From Candidatus Parvarchaeota archaeon (GTDB taxonomy: Archaea > Nanobdellota > Nanobdellia > Parvarchaeales > Parvarchaeaceae): a DNA stretch of 22,821 nt. The stretch spans positions 1 through 22,821 of the forward strand of contig JAPDMB010000005.1 in assembly GCA_025920305.1 (NCBI GenBank), in the 5' to 3' direction. Under the pieces are notes generated by a model, which did not search any database, had not been told where the DNA came from, and saw nothing but the letters and a program-made list of their open reading frames with translations. Below, in pieces: positions 6,834 through 14,769 of this stretch. Numbering within the stretch: the first letter of the stretch is position 1; every line of letters starts with the position of its first letter. The position numbers and the translations under genes are program-made.

Positions 6834-7517
6834 ATGGCGGAAGACAAGGTCATAGCTAGGCTACAGATAAAGGACAAGAGATTTGAGATCTGGGTGGACT
6901 GCAACAAAGCCATGGACATCAAGAACGGCAGATCGAATGACATAGAAGGAGCTCTGCTGGTCGACAGGATCTTCAAAGATGCGAAGAAAGGGGAGGTCGC
7001 AGGCAACCTGAAAGACTACCTGAAGACCGATGACGTGTATCAAGCCGCCTTAAAGATAATAAAGGAGGGGGATGTGCAGGTAAGCGCTGCATACAGGGAG
7101 AAAGAGATGAACGCGCTGAAGAACAGGATCATAGATGGGGTGTCATCGATGGTGATAGACACGACTAATAATCTGCCGATACCAAGGAAGAGGATAGAGC
7201 TGGCTTTGGAGAAAGTGCATTACAACTTCGATATTAAGAAACCTGAGAGGGCGCAGATGGAGGAGCTGATTGACAAGTTGAAGACGGTGCTGCCTTTAAA
7301 AGTGGGGGAATTCTCATACATAGCCGAAGCTGAGCCACAGTACACCAATGCGGTGCTGGGCGCGGTGAAAAGATTCGGGAAGATGAAGAGCAGTGATCTC
7401 GGCGGGGAGAGGATAAGAGTCGAGTTTTCAGTCAGCCCGAAGGACAGGGATGCGCTGATCAGTAAACTGAATGAGTTGACGCACGGGACTATAAGCCTTG
7501 TGTCGACGAAGGAGTGA
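6834..7517 (+). CDS. sdo1: Ribosome maturation protein SBDS (Sdo1)
   Basis: The 227-residue protein has the three SBDS domains. The N-terminal FYSH domain has KDKRFEIWVDCNKAMDIKNG, the helical middle domain runs about 95-165 (NRIIDGVSSMVIDTTNNLPI, PRKRIELALEKVHY), and the C-terminal ferredoxin-like domain runs 166-227 (LPLKVGEFSYIAE... RIRVEFSVSPKDRD). SBDS with EF-2-like GTPases releases the anti-association factor aIF6 from new 50S subunits. Length matches the family. It lies between psmA (20-base gap) and rrp4, its usual archaeal position. The FYSH part is somewhat divergent near its start. Confidence 0.94.
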   Translation: MAEDKVIARLQIKDKRFEIWVDCNKAMDIKNGRSNDIEGALLVDRIFKDAKKGEVAGNLKDYLKTDDVYQAALKIIKEGDVQVSAAYREKEMNALKNRIIDGVSSMVIDTTNNLPIPRKRIELALEKVHYNFDIKKPERAQMEELIDKLKTVLPLKVGEFSYIAEAEPQYTNAVLGAVKRFGKMKSSDLGGERIRVEFSVSPKDRDALISKLNELTHGTISLVSTKE

Positions 7518-7519
7518 AT

Positions 7520-8206
7520 ATGTTGTTTGTGAAAAACTATGATGTTGTTACACCAGGGGAGATGCTGGCCGATGAGGGCATAGGCGGCAACGGCACTTAT
7601 TCGGAGGGCAAGAAGGTCTTCTCTAAGTTCCTTGGGACGGTAATACTCAGCAATGGACAGATAAATGTGAACCAGCTGAACGGCGCCTACATGCCAAAGG
7701 AAGGGGATGAAATCATAGGCAGGATAGCAGCGGTGGAAGACACGTACTGGGTGGTCGATCTTGGCAACTCTTACTACTGCAGACTGGATGCGAGGGAGGC
7801 GAACACAGGCTATAGGGTAGAGGATCTCTCGGAGTTGATGAATGTCGGTGATGTGGTATATGCGAAAATACTGAGAGTAGGGAGGGATATGTCATCCAGC
7901 TTGGGTTTAAGGGGCGGCAGATTCGGAAAGCTTCCCGCGAATATGCTTATAAAGTTCAACCCAATGAAGATTTCGAGGATAATAGGCAAGGATGGATCGA
8001 TGATAAACATGATAAGGGAACGCTCGAAATGCGACATAATACTCGGGAAGAATGGGGTTGCATGGGTCAATGGAGATAAACTTGGGAAGGAGGCGGTGCT
8101 GTCCGCGATAAACATGATAGACACGGATGCGTATATGGGCGATATCTTCGAGAGAGTCAGGGAGACCCTGGAGAAATTCAGCATAAATAAGGATGAGGCA
8201 AGATAA
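7520..8206 (+). CDS. rrp4: Exosome RNA-binding cap subunit Rrp4
   Basis: The 228-residue protein starts VTPGEMLADE after a short leader, then has the S1 domain (about 65-130, GDEIIGRIAAVEDTYWVVDLG) and a KH domain with IGKDGSMINMIRE (about 155-168). This is the order of Rrp4, which caps the Rrp41/Rrp42 ring and feeds RNA into it. I chose ATG 7520 because GGAG (7511-7514) sits 5 bases before it. An in-frame GTG at 7514 overlapping the SBDS stop would add two residues but would place the ribosome binding site on the start codon itself. Rrp41 follows after 9 bases. Confidence 0.95.
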   Translation: MLFVKNYDVVTPGEMLADEGIGGNGTYSEGKKVFSKFLGTVILSNGQINVNQLNGAYMPKEGDEIIGRIAAVEDTYWVVDLGNSYYCRLDAREANTGYRVEDLSELMNVGDVVYAKILRVGRDMSSSLGLRGGRFGKLPANMLIKFNPMKISRIIGKDGSMINMIRERSKCDIILGKNGVAWVNGDKLGKEAVLSAINMIDTDAYMGDIFERVRETLEKFSINKDEAR

Positions 8207-8215
8207 GGAGGATTC

Positions 8216-8920
8216 ATGTACGAGGAAAGATTTGACGGGAGGAAATTTGATGAGCTCAGACCAATTGAGCTGGAGACGGGCATAATCCCGAATGCGAATG
8301 GAAGTGCAAGGTTCAAGATAGGCGGGACTGAGGCGATAGCGGCAGTTTACGGGCCGGCCGAGGTAAAGCCGAAGCACCTTGAGAGATCAGACAGGGGAAT
8401 CATCGTATGCAAATATGATATGATGCCTTTCTCCGTGCCGGACAGGGCTAAGCCTGGCGTAGATAGGAGGGATATGGAGATCTCCCTGGTCATATCGAAC
8501 GCATTGAGCAGGGCTATAATGCTGGACGAGTTCCCAAAGTCCATGATAAGTGTTTATGTGTACATAACACAGGCCGACGCGGGCACAAGGTGCGCAAGCC
8601 TTACAGCCGCATCTATGGCATGCGCAGACGCAGGCCTGCCGATGAGGGACCTGATCGCGGCCGTTGCCGTAGGGAAGATAGGCGACTCGATAGTGGCGGA
8701 TCTGAGCAAAGCCGAGGAGGATTATGAAGGCGGAGCTACAGATATACCCATAGCCTTCCTGCCTTCGAAGGACGAGATAGTCCTTCTGCAGCTTGACGGG
8801 GAGGTCAGCAAAGAGGAGCTTAAGAAGGCGATAGAGCTGGGCAGGAAAGAAGCAGAAAAAATATATGAGCTTGAGAAGGCTGCTCTTAAGAGGAGGTTCA
8901 TGTATGAAAGTAAAGGTTAG
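8216..8920 (+). CDS. rrp41: Exosome catalytic subunit Rrp41
   Basis: The 234-residue protein is an RNase PH-fold subunit beginning FDGRKFDELRPIELETG. It has the phosphate- and RNA-contacting DRRDMEISLVISNAL and the active-site segment DYEGGATDIPIAFLP with its catalytic Asp. Rrp41 supplies the phosphorolytic active site of the archaeal exosome hexamer with Rrp42. A strong ribosome binding site, AAGGAGG (8206-8212), lies 3 bases before ATG 8216. The end overlaps the FAU-1-like gene by 17 bases, not rrp42 as is usual. Confidence 0.96.
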   Translation: MYEERFDGRKFDELRPIELETGIIPNANGSARFKIGGTEAIAAVYGPAEVKPKHLERSDRGIIVCKYDMMPFSVPDRAKPGVDRRDMEISLVISNALSRAIMLDEFPKSMISVYVYITQADAGTRCASLTAASMACADAGLPMRDLIAAVAVGKIGDSIVADLSKAEEDYEGGATDIPIAFLPSKDEIVLLQLDGEVSKEELKKAIELGRKEAEKIYELEKAALKRRFMYESKG

Positions 8921-10217
8921 GGGGATATACTCTACAGCTATAACGAAATTGCTGGTCGACGAAGGCGTGGAGATAACTCAGGCCAACGATGCGATAAAGG
9001 AGCTGTTTAAGGCGGATAGCGAGGAGCGTCCTTCGGTTATAATTGAGGACATCGAGACGAAGGCCGGCGTATACGTCTACGGAAGCGACAGCGATAAGGT
9101 GATTCCAATTCTCAGGAAGGTGTGCAAGTCGAGCGTATTCTACGAGGAGGACATAGGGAAGATATACTGCGGTATAATAGAAAGCACGGACCAGGCGTCT
9201 AAATCAATAGTGGTATCGCTGGGCGACGGAGAGCAGGGCGTCTTGGACCTTAAGAATTACTGGGGTTATGTCAAGCCGGGTTCGAAGATACTTGTGCAGT
9301 CAAAAGGCAGTTATGACGGCAAGGCCATGCTGTCTACTCAGATAAGGCTGTTTGGAGAGGACCTTATAATAATAAAGAACGGCTTCACGAAGATGAGCAG
9401 AGGGATACACTCAAAGGAGGGGAAGGATAAGCTTTATGATATAGCCAAAAATCTCGATCTGAAGGACTGGGGCATCCTTTGGACTCAGAGCGCAGAGGAC
9501 AAAGACGAGAAAGTCTTGAAGGAGGAACTGGCGAGCCTCATAGAGCAGGAGAAGGAAGTATCCAGGAAGTTTGAGGAAGCGGACAAACCGGGGCTGCTTT
9601 ACAGCGGCGTCAAAAAATACTTCGTCCTTATAAGCAAGGAAGACAAGTATGAGCTGGATAAGATCAGGGGCAAAGCCATGCCTACGATAACCGGGCACCA
9701 TTCGCTTAAATCCGCAGGATACACGATCCTGACCGATTTTGCAGAGGAGATGCTTGGGAAGATCGATGAGAAGCAGGTGGCCGATGGCATCAGAAAGACG
9801 CTTGACAGGTACGGCCCGGTGGACAGTAAGCTGTATAAGATAATCATAACCAGGCCGAATGGCACATCCTACAGGGTAGAGGGCATTGCGACGGATATAC
9901 ACAGAGAGGAGGAGGTGAAGAGGATGAAGGTGCTCATCAAAGGCAACTGGGGGAGCAGAGAGTATGAGATAGATTCAACCACCGGTATCCTGACCGTAAG
10001 AAGCCAGGAGAGCGAGGAGAGAGTGCTATCCCTAGGGATAGAGATATTCCCGAAGTTCGCGAAGCTGGTGGACGTGAACGTGCACGTAAAGATGAAGGGG
10101 CAGACATTGGAGTCATCGGGCAGCGAGGCCATAAGCAAGATGCTGAAGAAAGGGGAGATAACCCAGGAGTTCTCCAAGGTGCTTGAGGAGAAGCTCTCCG
10201 AGATGGAGAAGATATGA
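8904..10217 (+). CDS. FAU-1-like RNase E/G-family RNA-binding protein
   Basis: The 437-residue protein begins KVKVRGIYSTAITKLLVDEG, the N-terminal signature of the archaeal FAU-1 family, which relates to the RNase E/G S1-containing region. An S1-like segment runs about 85-145 (IGKIYCGIIEST... VVSLGDGEQGVLDL), and LSTQIRLFGEDLIII follows. The C-terminal part (about 310-420), ending near GIEIFPKFAKLVDVNV, matches the DUF402 module. FAU-1 binds AU-rich RNA and has been reported to act in rRNA processing. Start ATG 8904 has AGGAGG (8891-8896) 7 bases upstream. An upstream TTG at 8865 would only read through rrp41. The gene is inserted between rrp41 and rrp42, with a 4-base ATGA overlap into rrp42, which strongly implies shared function with the exosome. 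Confidence 0.82.
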   Translation: MKVKVRGIYSTAITKLLVDEGVEITQANDAIKELFKADSEERPSVIIEDIETKAGVYVYGSDSDKVIPILRKVCKSSVFYEEDIGKIYCGIIESTDQASKSIVVSLGDGEQGVLDLKNYWGYVKPGSKILVQSKGSYDGKAMLSTQIRLFGEDLIIIKNGFTKMSRGIHSKEGKDKLYDIAKNLDLKDWGILWTQSAEDKDEKVLKEELASLIEQEKEVSRKFEEADKPGLLYSGVKKYFVLISKEDKYELDKIRGKAMPTITGHHSLKSAGYTILTDFAEEMLGKIDEKQVADGIRKTLDRYGPVDSKLYKIIITRPNGTSYRVEGIATDIHREEEVKRMKVLIKGNWGSREYEIDSTTGILTVRSQESEERVLSLGIEIFPKFAKLVDVNVHVKMKGQTLESSGSEAISKMLKKGEITQEFSKVLEEKLSEMEKI

Positions 10218-10975
10218 GCATTGAAAATTATTCGTATCTGAAGGAGCTGGCAATGGGGGGACTGAGACTGGATCAGAGAGGCCCATTCCAAAGGAGGAAG
10301 ATTACGCTTAGGACCAAAGTTTCAAACCATGCGGACGGATCCGCCTACGTGGAGCTTGGGGAGACGAAGGTAATAGCCGGTGTGAAGGTCCTGCCCGGTG
10401 AGCCCTACCCGGACCGGCCGGATGAAGGCTCGTTGAATGTGAATTTTGAGGCTTCTGAATTAAGCAGCAACTACCCAGCTGACAGGATCATATACTCCGT
10501 GGAAGTCGGAAGGGTGACCGACAGAGCCATAAGGGAATCGAAGTTCATAGACATGAAAAAACTATGCATAACTCCAGGATCGAAGGTGCTGTTCGTCTTC
10601 ATAGATATATATGCAATAAACAACGGCGGAAACCTGCTTGACGCCGCAAATATTGCGGCTTTGGCCGCGATTCTAGATGCGAATTACAAGGTCGAAGGGA
10701 AGGAAGAAACCTTTAAGCTACCGTTTAATCTTGATAACATGCCTATAAGCAGCACATTCGTCAAGATAGGGGACGCCATATTTCTGGATGCGAATTCCCT
10801 GGAGGAGAACATATCTGATGCTAGGCTCAGCATAGGCGTAAGCAGGGGCATAAATTCGATGCAGAAGGGAGGGACAGGATACTTCAAGGAGGAAGAGATA
10901 GAGAGATGCGTTGATGAGGCCTTCAGATATAAGGAGGAGATCAAAGATATGCTGATTGGAAAGACAGAGAGATAG
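10214..10975 (+). CDS. rrp42: Exosome non-catalytic ring subunit Rrp42
   Basis: The 253-residue protein has the RNase PH fold: [54 protein letters not shown], and [20 protein letters not shown]. These match archaeal Rrp42, which pairs with Rrp41 to build the ring and shape its active site. GGAG (10205-10208) lies 5 bases before ATG 10214. The start overlaps the FAU-1-like stop by 4 bases, so translation is probably coupled. In many archaea rpl37Ae follows; here rpoK does. Confidence 0.95.
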   Translation: MSIENYSYLKELAMGGLRLDQRGPFQRRKITLRTKVSNHADGSAYVELGETKVIAGVKVLPGEPYPDRPDEGSLNVNFEASELSSNYPADRIIYSVEVGRVTDRAIRESKFIDMKKLCITPGSKVLFVFIDIYAINNGGNLLDAANIAALAAILDANYKVEGKEETFKLPFNLDNMPISSTFVKIGDAIFLDANSLEENISDARLSIGVSRGINSMQKGGTGYFKEEEIERCVDEAFRYKEEIKDMLIGKTER

Positions 10976-10977
10976 AT

Positions 10978-11157
10978 ATGGAGAAGTACACTAAATTCGA
11001 AAAGACAAGGATAATCGGTGCAAGAGCTCTTCAGCTCTCGTTCGGTGCGCCGGCTTTAGTGAAGGTCAACAAGTCCACAGATACCTATCTGCAGATAGCG
11101 ATCAGAGAGTTCGATAAGGGCGTTCTGCCGATAACCGTGAAGAGAGATGATCAGTAA
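10978..11157 (+). CDS. rpoK: RNA polymerase subunit K (Rpb6/omega homolog)
   Basis: This 59-residue protein reads [20 protein letters not shown] at the start and ends with the family pattern [17 protein letters not shown]. Both are diagnostic of archaeal RpoK, the equivalent of Rpb6 and omega that clamps the largest subunit during assembly. It starts 2 bases after the rrp42 stop, as the last gene of the operon. Its 3' end overlaps the 3' end of the convergent rfcL-like gene by 7 bases (11151-11157). Length is normal for the family. Confidence 0.93.
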   Translation: MEKYTKFEKTRIIGARALQLSFGAPALVKVNKSTDTYLQIAIREFDKGVLPITVKRDDQ

Positions 11158-12119
11158 TAAAGGTTCCACTTAGGGCCGGTATAATCTATCCTATAAGATG
11201 CATTATCCGATAAAGAGCTTATCGCATCGAATAGGAGGTATCTGATGTATTTCAACAGCATCCAGTTCTGCGCCTTTATCTTGTTTAGTATGATGTCCGC
11301 GGAGGATAGGTATTCAAATGACAGATACAGCTTCTCCCCTTTGAACGCGAGCGGAAGCTTCTCAGCCATCCATATCTCGAAGTTCTTGGCGTCCTGCTGG
11401 GATGGGAAATAAGTGTCGATCTTTGATACATCGCCTGATAACACCGAATTTAGCCTTGAGAATATATTTGAGTCCGGGTTCCTGTGGACAAGTTCCGTCT
11501 CGCCTATAATCGAATAAATATGGAGGTCAGTTATCGCGCTCATGACGTTCCCGTCAGAATTCGATGCGATCTCCATGATCTTTTTATTGCTTAAGTCCAG
11601 CCCGTTCATGGATGCAATTTTGTGCAGGTATTCGGACAGCGTCCTAATGTTTATCTTATAGAAACTTATGACCGCATAGCCAGATATAAACTGCCGCTTG
11701 TCGGCTCTGAAGATGTCTCCTCCGTGCGATTCAAATACTATCAGAGCGTCCCCCGCGTTTTTCAATCTCTTCAGTATGGACGGGTCCACCTTCATGAGTT
11801 TTTCTATATCGGTTATGTAGAGCAGTTTTTTCCTCTGAGAGAACAGGCTGGTTGATACGGCTTCCTGAATTATGTATGAGTAGATAACCTTCGATATGTC
11901 TTCCTCTTCCCCATACTCCAAAGTGTATAGATTTATCTCTTTGAAGTCAAGGCCGTTGTCATTTGCAAAGGCTTTGGCTAAAAACGTCTTCCCCACTCCG
12001 CACGGTCCGTTGAATATGAATCTTCTCTGTCCGCTGTTAAACATTGAGAGGAACTGGTTTTTGATGCGTCCGTAGCTGTTTTCTATGAAGTTCGAGAGCG
12101 TCTCCTTGGGAAGCTGCAT
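11151..12119 (-). CDS. rfcL: Reduced replication factor C large subunit (RfcL-like AAA+ ATPase)
   Basis: The 322-residue AAA+ protein follows rfcS by one base on the same strand. Walker A is intact, GPCGVGKT (38-45). Walker B is degenerate: ITDIEKL (102-108), with Ile between Asp and Glu where the family has a DE pair. The rest has the helical lid and a collar-like C-terminus. Archaeal RfcL normally has about 400-500 residues and ends in a PIP-box for PCNA. This one is shorter and ends PKWNLYY, which could be a worn PIP-box (hydrophobic W, then two aromatics, but no Gln). RfcL opens the PCNA ring with four RfcS. Assignment rests on context plus AAA+ features; another AAA+ role is possible. 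Confidence 0.72.
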   Translation of the reverse strand: MQLPKETLSNFIENSYGRIKNQFLSMFNSGQRRFIFNGPCGVGKTFLAKAFANDNGLDFKEINLYTLEYGEEEDISKVIYSYIIQEAVSTSLFSQRKKLLYITDIEKLMKVDPSILKRLKNAGDALIVFESHGGDIFRADKRQFISGYAVISFYKINIRTLSEYLHKIASMNGLDLSNKKIMEIASNSDGNVMSAITDLHIYSIIGETELVHRNPDSNIFSRLNSVLSGDVSKIDTYFPSQQDAKNFEIWMAEKLPLAFKGEKLYLSFEYLSSADIILNKIKAQNWMLLKYIRYLLFDAISSLSDNASYRIDYTGPKWNLYY

Positions 12120-12120
12120 A

Positions 12121-13068
12121 TCAGCCTTTAAGGGAGGACAGGAATGCGAAGAATGACTGCAGCTGTATGAATGGGGTCGCCCCCTCCACTATCCTATACT
12201 CAGCTTCGGCCAGCTTCTCTATCACGTATCCCCTCTTCTTTTCGTCGATTTTGATGTCGCTGGAGGTTATTATATCAAACACTTCGGAGATCAGCTCCCT
12301 TGGACCGATGCCCTCCTCTATGAACGATGAGATTAGAGCCTTAGCCCCGAGGTAATCGCCGGATAATGCAAGCTCTATTGCTTTCCTAAGTTTGTCTATA
12401 TTGACAGCACCGCTGCTCTTATAGATTACATCAGCCTCTATCTTCTTTGAGACAGTGGAGAGCGACTGCATCAGGTTCACAAGGGCGCGCAGATCGCCGC
12501 GCGATACGTAGAACAGCGCTTTCTTCGCATCTTCATCGACTTTTATCTCCTCGGTCGCCGCGATGTTATCTATGAACCTATAGACTTCCTCCTCCGACAG
12601 TGATTTGAACCTGAATATTGCGCATCTCGACTGGATCGGCTCTATTATGTTGTTCTGGTAGTTTACGCTGAATATGAACCTGCACGTCCCGCTGTACTCC
12701 TCCATCATCCTCCTCAGAGCCTGCTGGGCTTCCTGCGTCAGAGAATCAGCCTCATCGAACAGTATGATCTTGAACGGAGCATCTATCGGCTTGGACCTTG
12801 CGAATTCTTTTACCTTCCCCTGTATCACGCTGAGTTTCCTATCGTCAGACGCATTCAACTCCATAAAATTATGCGACCATTGGCTGCCGAACAGCGTCTT
12901 TGCAAGGACGATGGCAGAGGTGGTCTTGCCAACCCCTGGCGGCCCGGAGAGTATCATGTGCTGGACCTCTTTTCTGTCAGCCATTGCTTTGAGCTTCTCT
13001 ACGGTGTCCCTTTGCCCGAGTATATCATCGAATGTATTCGGCCTGTACTTCTCTATCCAAAGATCCAT
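12121..13068 (-). CDS. rfcS: Replication factor C small subunit
   Basis: The 315-residue protein has all clamp-loader motifs: WIEKYRPNTFDDILGQ (4-19), Walker A GPPGVGKT (42-49), Walker B ILFDEAD (102-108), and the arginine-finger SRC motif (147-149, IQSRCAIFRF). RfcS forms four of the five subunits of the complex that loads PCNA at primer ends. Length is that of the family. It lies 34 bases after the KaiC-like gene and 1 base before rfcL. No intein is present, unlike many archaeal rfcS genes. Confidence 0.97.
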   Translation of the reverse strand: MDLWIEKYRPNTFDDILGQRDTVEKLKAMADRKEVQHMILSGPPGVGKTTSAIVLAKTLFGSQWSHNFMELNASDDRKLSVIQGKVKEFARSKPIDAPFKIILFDEADSLTQEAQQALRRMMEEYSGTCRFIFSVNYQNNIIEPIQSRCAIFRFKSLSEEEVYRFIDNIAATEEIKVDEDAKKALFYVSRGDLRALVNLMQSLSTVSKKIEADVIYKSSGAVNIDKLRKAIELALSGDYLGAKALISSFIEEGIGPRELISEVFDIITSSDIKIDEKKRGYVIEKLAEAEYRIVEGATPFIQLQSFFAFLSSLKG

Positions 13069-13102
13069 AATTTTGAAAATCCCCCGTGCTTTTGGGCTTC
13101 AT

Positions 13103-13807
13103 TCATCGGTTTTCGACGTCTGTGAACAGTTCAGCGTTTGGATATATGACCAAACCTCTCCCATTTATGATCTCCATCGGGCAGAACTTTGTCAGATGGT
13201 CTGTTCCCCTCATCTTGACGACCCTCATCGCCCTTATGAACGTGTCCTGCCTCTCTATCAGATATAGAGCTATCACCGCATCCGCTGCAAATTCCTCAAC
13301 GCCAAAGGATGAAAGTTTATTCTCCCCGTATGGTATCTCCCCTATCAGTAATCCAGCGCATTTATGCATCCTAAGGATTGAGGAGATCTCCATTATGCCC
13401 TTCCTTATCGACATTATATCCGGGAAGAACATCTGCAGATAAGTTATTGAGTCTATAGCCACCCTTTTCGCGTTTATAGCCTCTATCTCCGTGGTTAGCG
13501 TCTGCTTCAATGCATCATAATCTATAAGCGGAACATCAACTATCCTCAGCGTGCCAGATTTTATAAGGTCGCGGATGCCGGGGTCGAACGCGGAGAACGT
13601 ATTTATCAGGGACTCCGAGCTCTCTTCCAACGTGAAATATACACCGTTCTCGCCGTGCCTTGCCCCATACGCCAGGAACTGCAGTGAAAATGTGGTCTTG
13701 CCTGAGCCCGGTGTGCCTGTCAGGAGCGTTATATCATCCCTAGGTATGCCTCCTTTCGTTGCCTCATCGAATCCCTCTATGCCTGAGATTACTCTATCCG
13801 TTTCCAT
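13103..13807 (-). CDS. KaiC/RAD55-like single-domain RecA-fold ATPase
   Basis: The 234-residue protein starts RVISGIEGFDEATKGGIPRD and has Walker A GTPGSGKT (31-38), the catalytic-Glu segment FTLEES (58-63) and Walker B RVAIDS (115-120). This is the single-domain KaiC-like ATPase common in archaea and often annotated RAD55 family. Members have been linked to motility, signalling and recombination, and most are uncharacterised. ArlH of archaella is a more distant relative and is not favoured because the P-loop and the following region differ. Its start is 3 bases after the stop of the coiled-coil/winged-helix gene, so the two are translationally linked. rfcS follows after 34 bases. Confidence 0.85.
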   Translation of the reverse strand: METDRVISGIEGFDEATKGGIPRDDITLLTGTPGSGKTTFSLQFLAYGARHGENGVYFTLEESSESLINTFSAFDPGIRDLIKSGTLRIVDVPLIDYDALKQTLTTEIEAINAKRVAIDSITYLQMFFPDIMSIRKGIMEISSILRMHKCAGLLIGEIPYGENKLSSFGVEEFAADAVIALYLIERQDTFIRAMRVVKMRGTDHLTKFCPMEIINGRGLVIYPNAELFTDVENR

Positions 13808-13810
13808 TTT

Positions 13811-14554
13811 TCACTTTGCCTTCAGTATCGGGTTGCCGATGATCTTATACTCCAATTTTATCTTATTATTGTCACTTAGCAGTTTTGCCCAAGTCTCTAT
13901 TAATGAGGCATCAAAATTTAAAGTTTTCGCGGCTTCTGAAACTGATATGGTTTTTCTCTCATTTACAAGGGCAATAAGCGCTTCCATCGGGTTTGTAGAT
14001 GGATACGTCTGTGGCTCTGTCTCCTGCGGTTTTGCCGGCTCTTTTTGCGCTGTCTTGCTGGACTTAGCCGCTTTCAAGCCGAATCTACCCTCTAATTCGC
14101 TCAATTCCTTCTTTAGGTTTGGGTTCACTTTAGATTGATTTCCGTACAGTTCCTGCTGTGTCTCAGGAAGCTCCATCTCTTCGTTGACATTGGCTGTCCT
14201 TTTCTCCTGGGGGATGAGTGTCATCGAATTTAGCTTTTCCAGCTCCTCCTTCAGTTCACCTGACCCTCTTTTGTGGGTCTCTTCGGTAGATTCAGGCAGG
14301 CCGGTGTACTTCTCATCTTCGTGATAGCTTGGTATCCTATTTTGCAGGACGGTGTCGGTTTTCTTCTCCTGTGCCGCTGTTTCAGCTTCAGGCGGACTAT
14401 ACGCACTGCCCTGCTGGTACGGCTTCGAAAGGCCCCCCTTGCCAAGCATCATCGATATATTGCTGAGGGAGTTTTCGATCGAAGTTATATTCGTAATCAT
14501 GGAGTAAGTGATATTTGTAAGTTTCTGTATCCTCTCTTTCTGCGGTGCTTCCAT
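13811..14554 (-). CDS. Coiled-coil protein with C-terminal winged-helix-like domain, unknown
   Basis: The 247-residue protein is not a family I can name. Residues 1-40 are amphipathic (KERIQKLTNITYSMITNITS), likely a short coiled coil. Residues 45-185 are low-complexity, rich in Glu, Lys, Pro, Gln and Ser, and probably disordered. Residues 188-247 look like a winged helix: a first helix MEALIALVNER, then ISVSEAAKTLNFDASLIETW as a helix-turn-helix, then the wing KIKLEYKIIGNPILK. It is the first gene of the operon with the KaiC-like ATPase, rfcS and rfcL, and has a TATA box at a leaderless distance. It may be an adaptor or regulator of the ATPase, but that is only positional inference. Confidence 0.7.
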   Translation of the reverse strand: MEAPQKERIQKLTNITYSMITNITSIENSLSNISMMLGKGGLSKPYQQGSAYSPPEAETAAQEKKTDTVLQNRIPSYHEDEKYTGLPESTEETHKRGSGELKEELEKLNSMTLIPQEKRTANVNEEMELPETQQELYGNQSKVNPNLKKELSELEGRFGLKAAKSSKTAQKEPAKPQETEPQTYPSTNPMEALIALVNERKTISVSEAAKTLNFDASLIETWAKLLSDNNKIKLEYKIIGNPILKAK

Positions 14555-14575
14555 CTAAATAATAACATGTTTCTT

Positions 14576-14586
14576 ATTTATATAAA
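14576..14586 (-). promoter_or_regulatory. Palindromic TATA box for the KaiC-RFC operon
   Basis: TTTATATAAA, nearly its own reverse complement, is centred about 27 nt before the minus-strand ATG at 14554, so that mRNA should be leaderless. Because it is palindromic it could also fire to the right, into the hairpins at 14604-14665. Confidence 0.55.
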
Positions 14587-14769
14587 GGTGAGCGGGGGAA
14601 ACCTCCCTCCTTAAGATAGGAGGGGATATAAGATCTTCTGCAGGTTTCGGCTTCGCCGGCATCTGTCTAATTATATTTTGTGCTTCATGATGACCGATCG
14701 AAAAACACCCTTAGAAGCGCCCAGCCTTCAGTCGGGAGAGAATGCCGATAAGTTTAGGCGCAGTTGAAG
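14587..14769. other. Non-coding stretch with two hairpins and a T-run
   Basis: No protein gene is supported here. Two stem-loops are visible on the plus strand. At 14604-14625, CCCTCCT pairs with AGGAGGG around a six-base loop. At 14641-14665, CAGGTTTCGGC pairs with GCCGGCATCTG around loop TTC, with one mismatch and two G-U pairs that favour the plus strand. On the minus strand TTTTT (14701-14705) lies about 65 bases after the RNase P RNA and could end its transcript. A small RNA driven rightward from the palindromic TATA box is possible but unproven. Confidence 0.35.

Noticed and set aside
7514..7519. GTG start for rrp4
   Set aside because: GGAG would overlap the start codon; ATG 7520 has correct 5-base spacing. 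The difference is only two residues.
7810..8377. Two overlapping minus-strand frames opposite rrp4 and rrp41
   Set aside because: They are antisense shadows of genes with strong family motifs and lie against the operon.
8865..8903. Upstream TTG start for the FAU-1-like gene
   Set aside because: It would add 13 residues read from rrp41; ATG 8904 has a strong AGGAGG and gives the family N-terminus.
12674..13267. Plus-strand frame of 197 codons opposite rfcS and the KaiC-like gene
   Set aside because: Translation shows no domain, and it crosses two well-supported minus-strand genes.
13551..14138. Plus-strand frame of 195 codons opposite the KaiC-like and coiled-coil genes
   Set aside because: It is Phe/Ser-rich noise from antisense reading, with no ribosome binding site or promoter.
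14687..14693. Box C (ATGATGA) suggesting a C/D small RNA
   Set aside because: No box D, C' or D' lies at a suitable distance on the same strand; the next CTGA is inside rnpB about 90 bases away.
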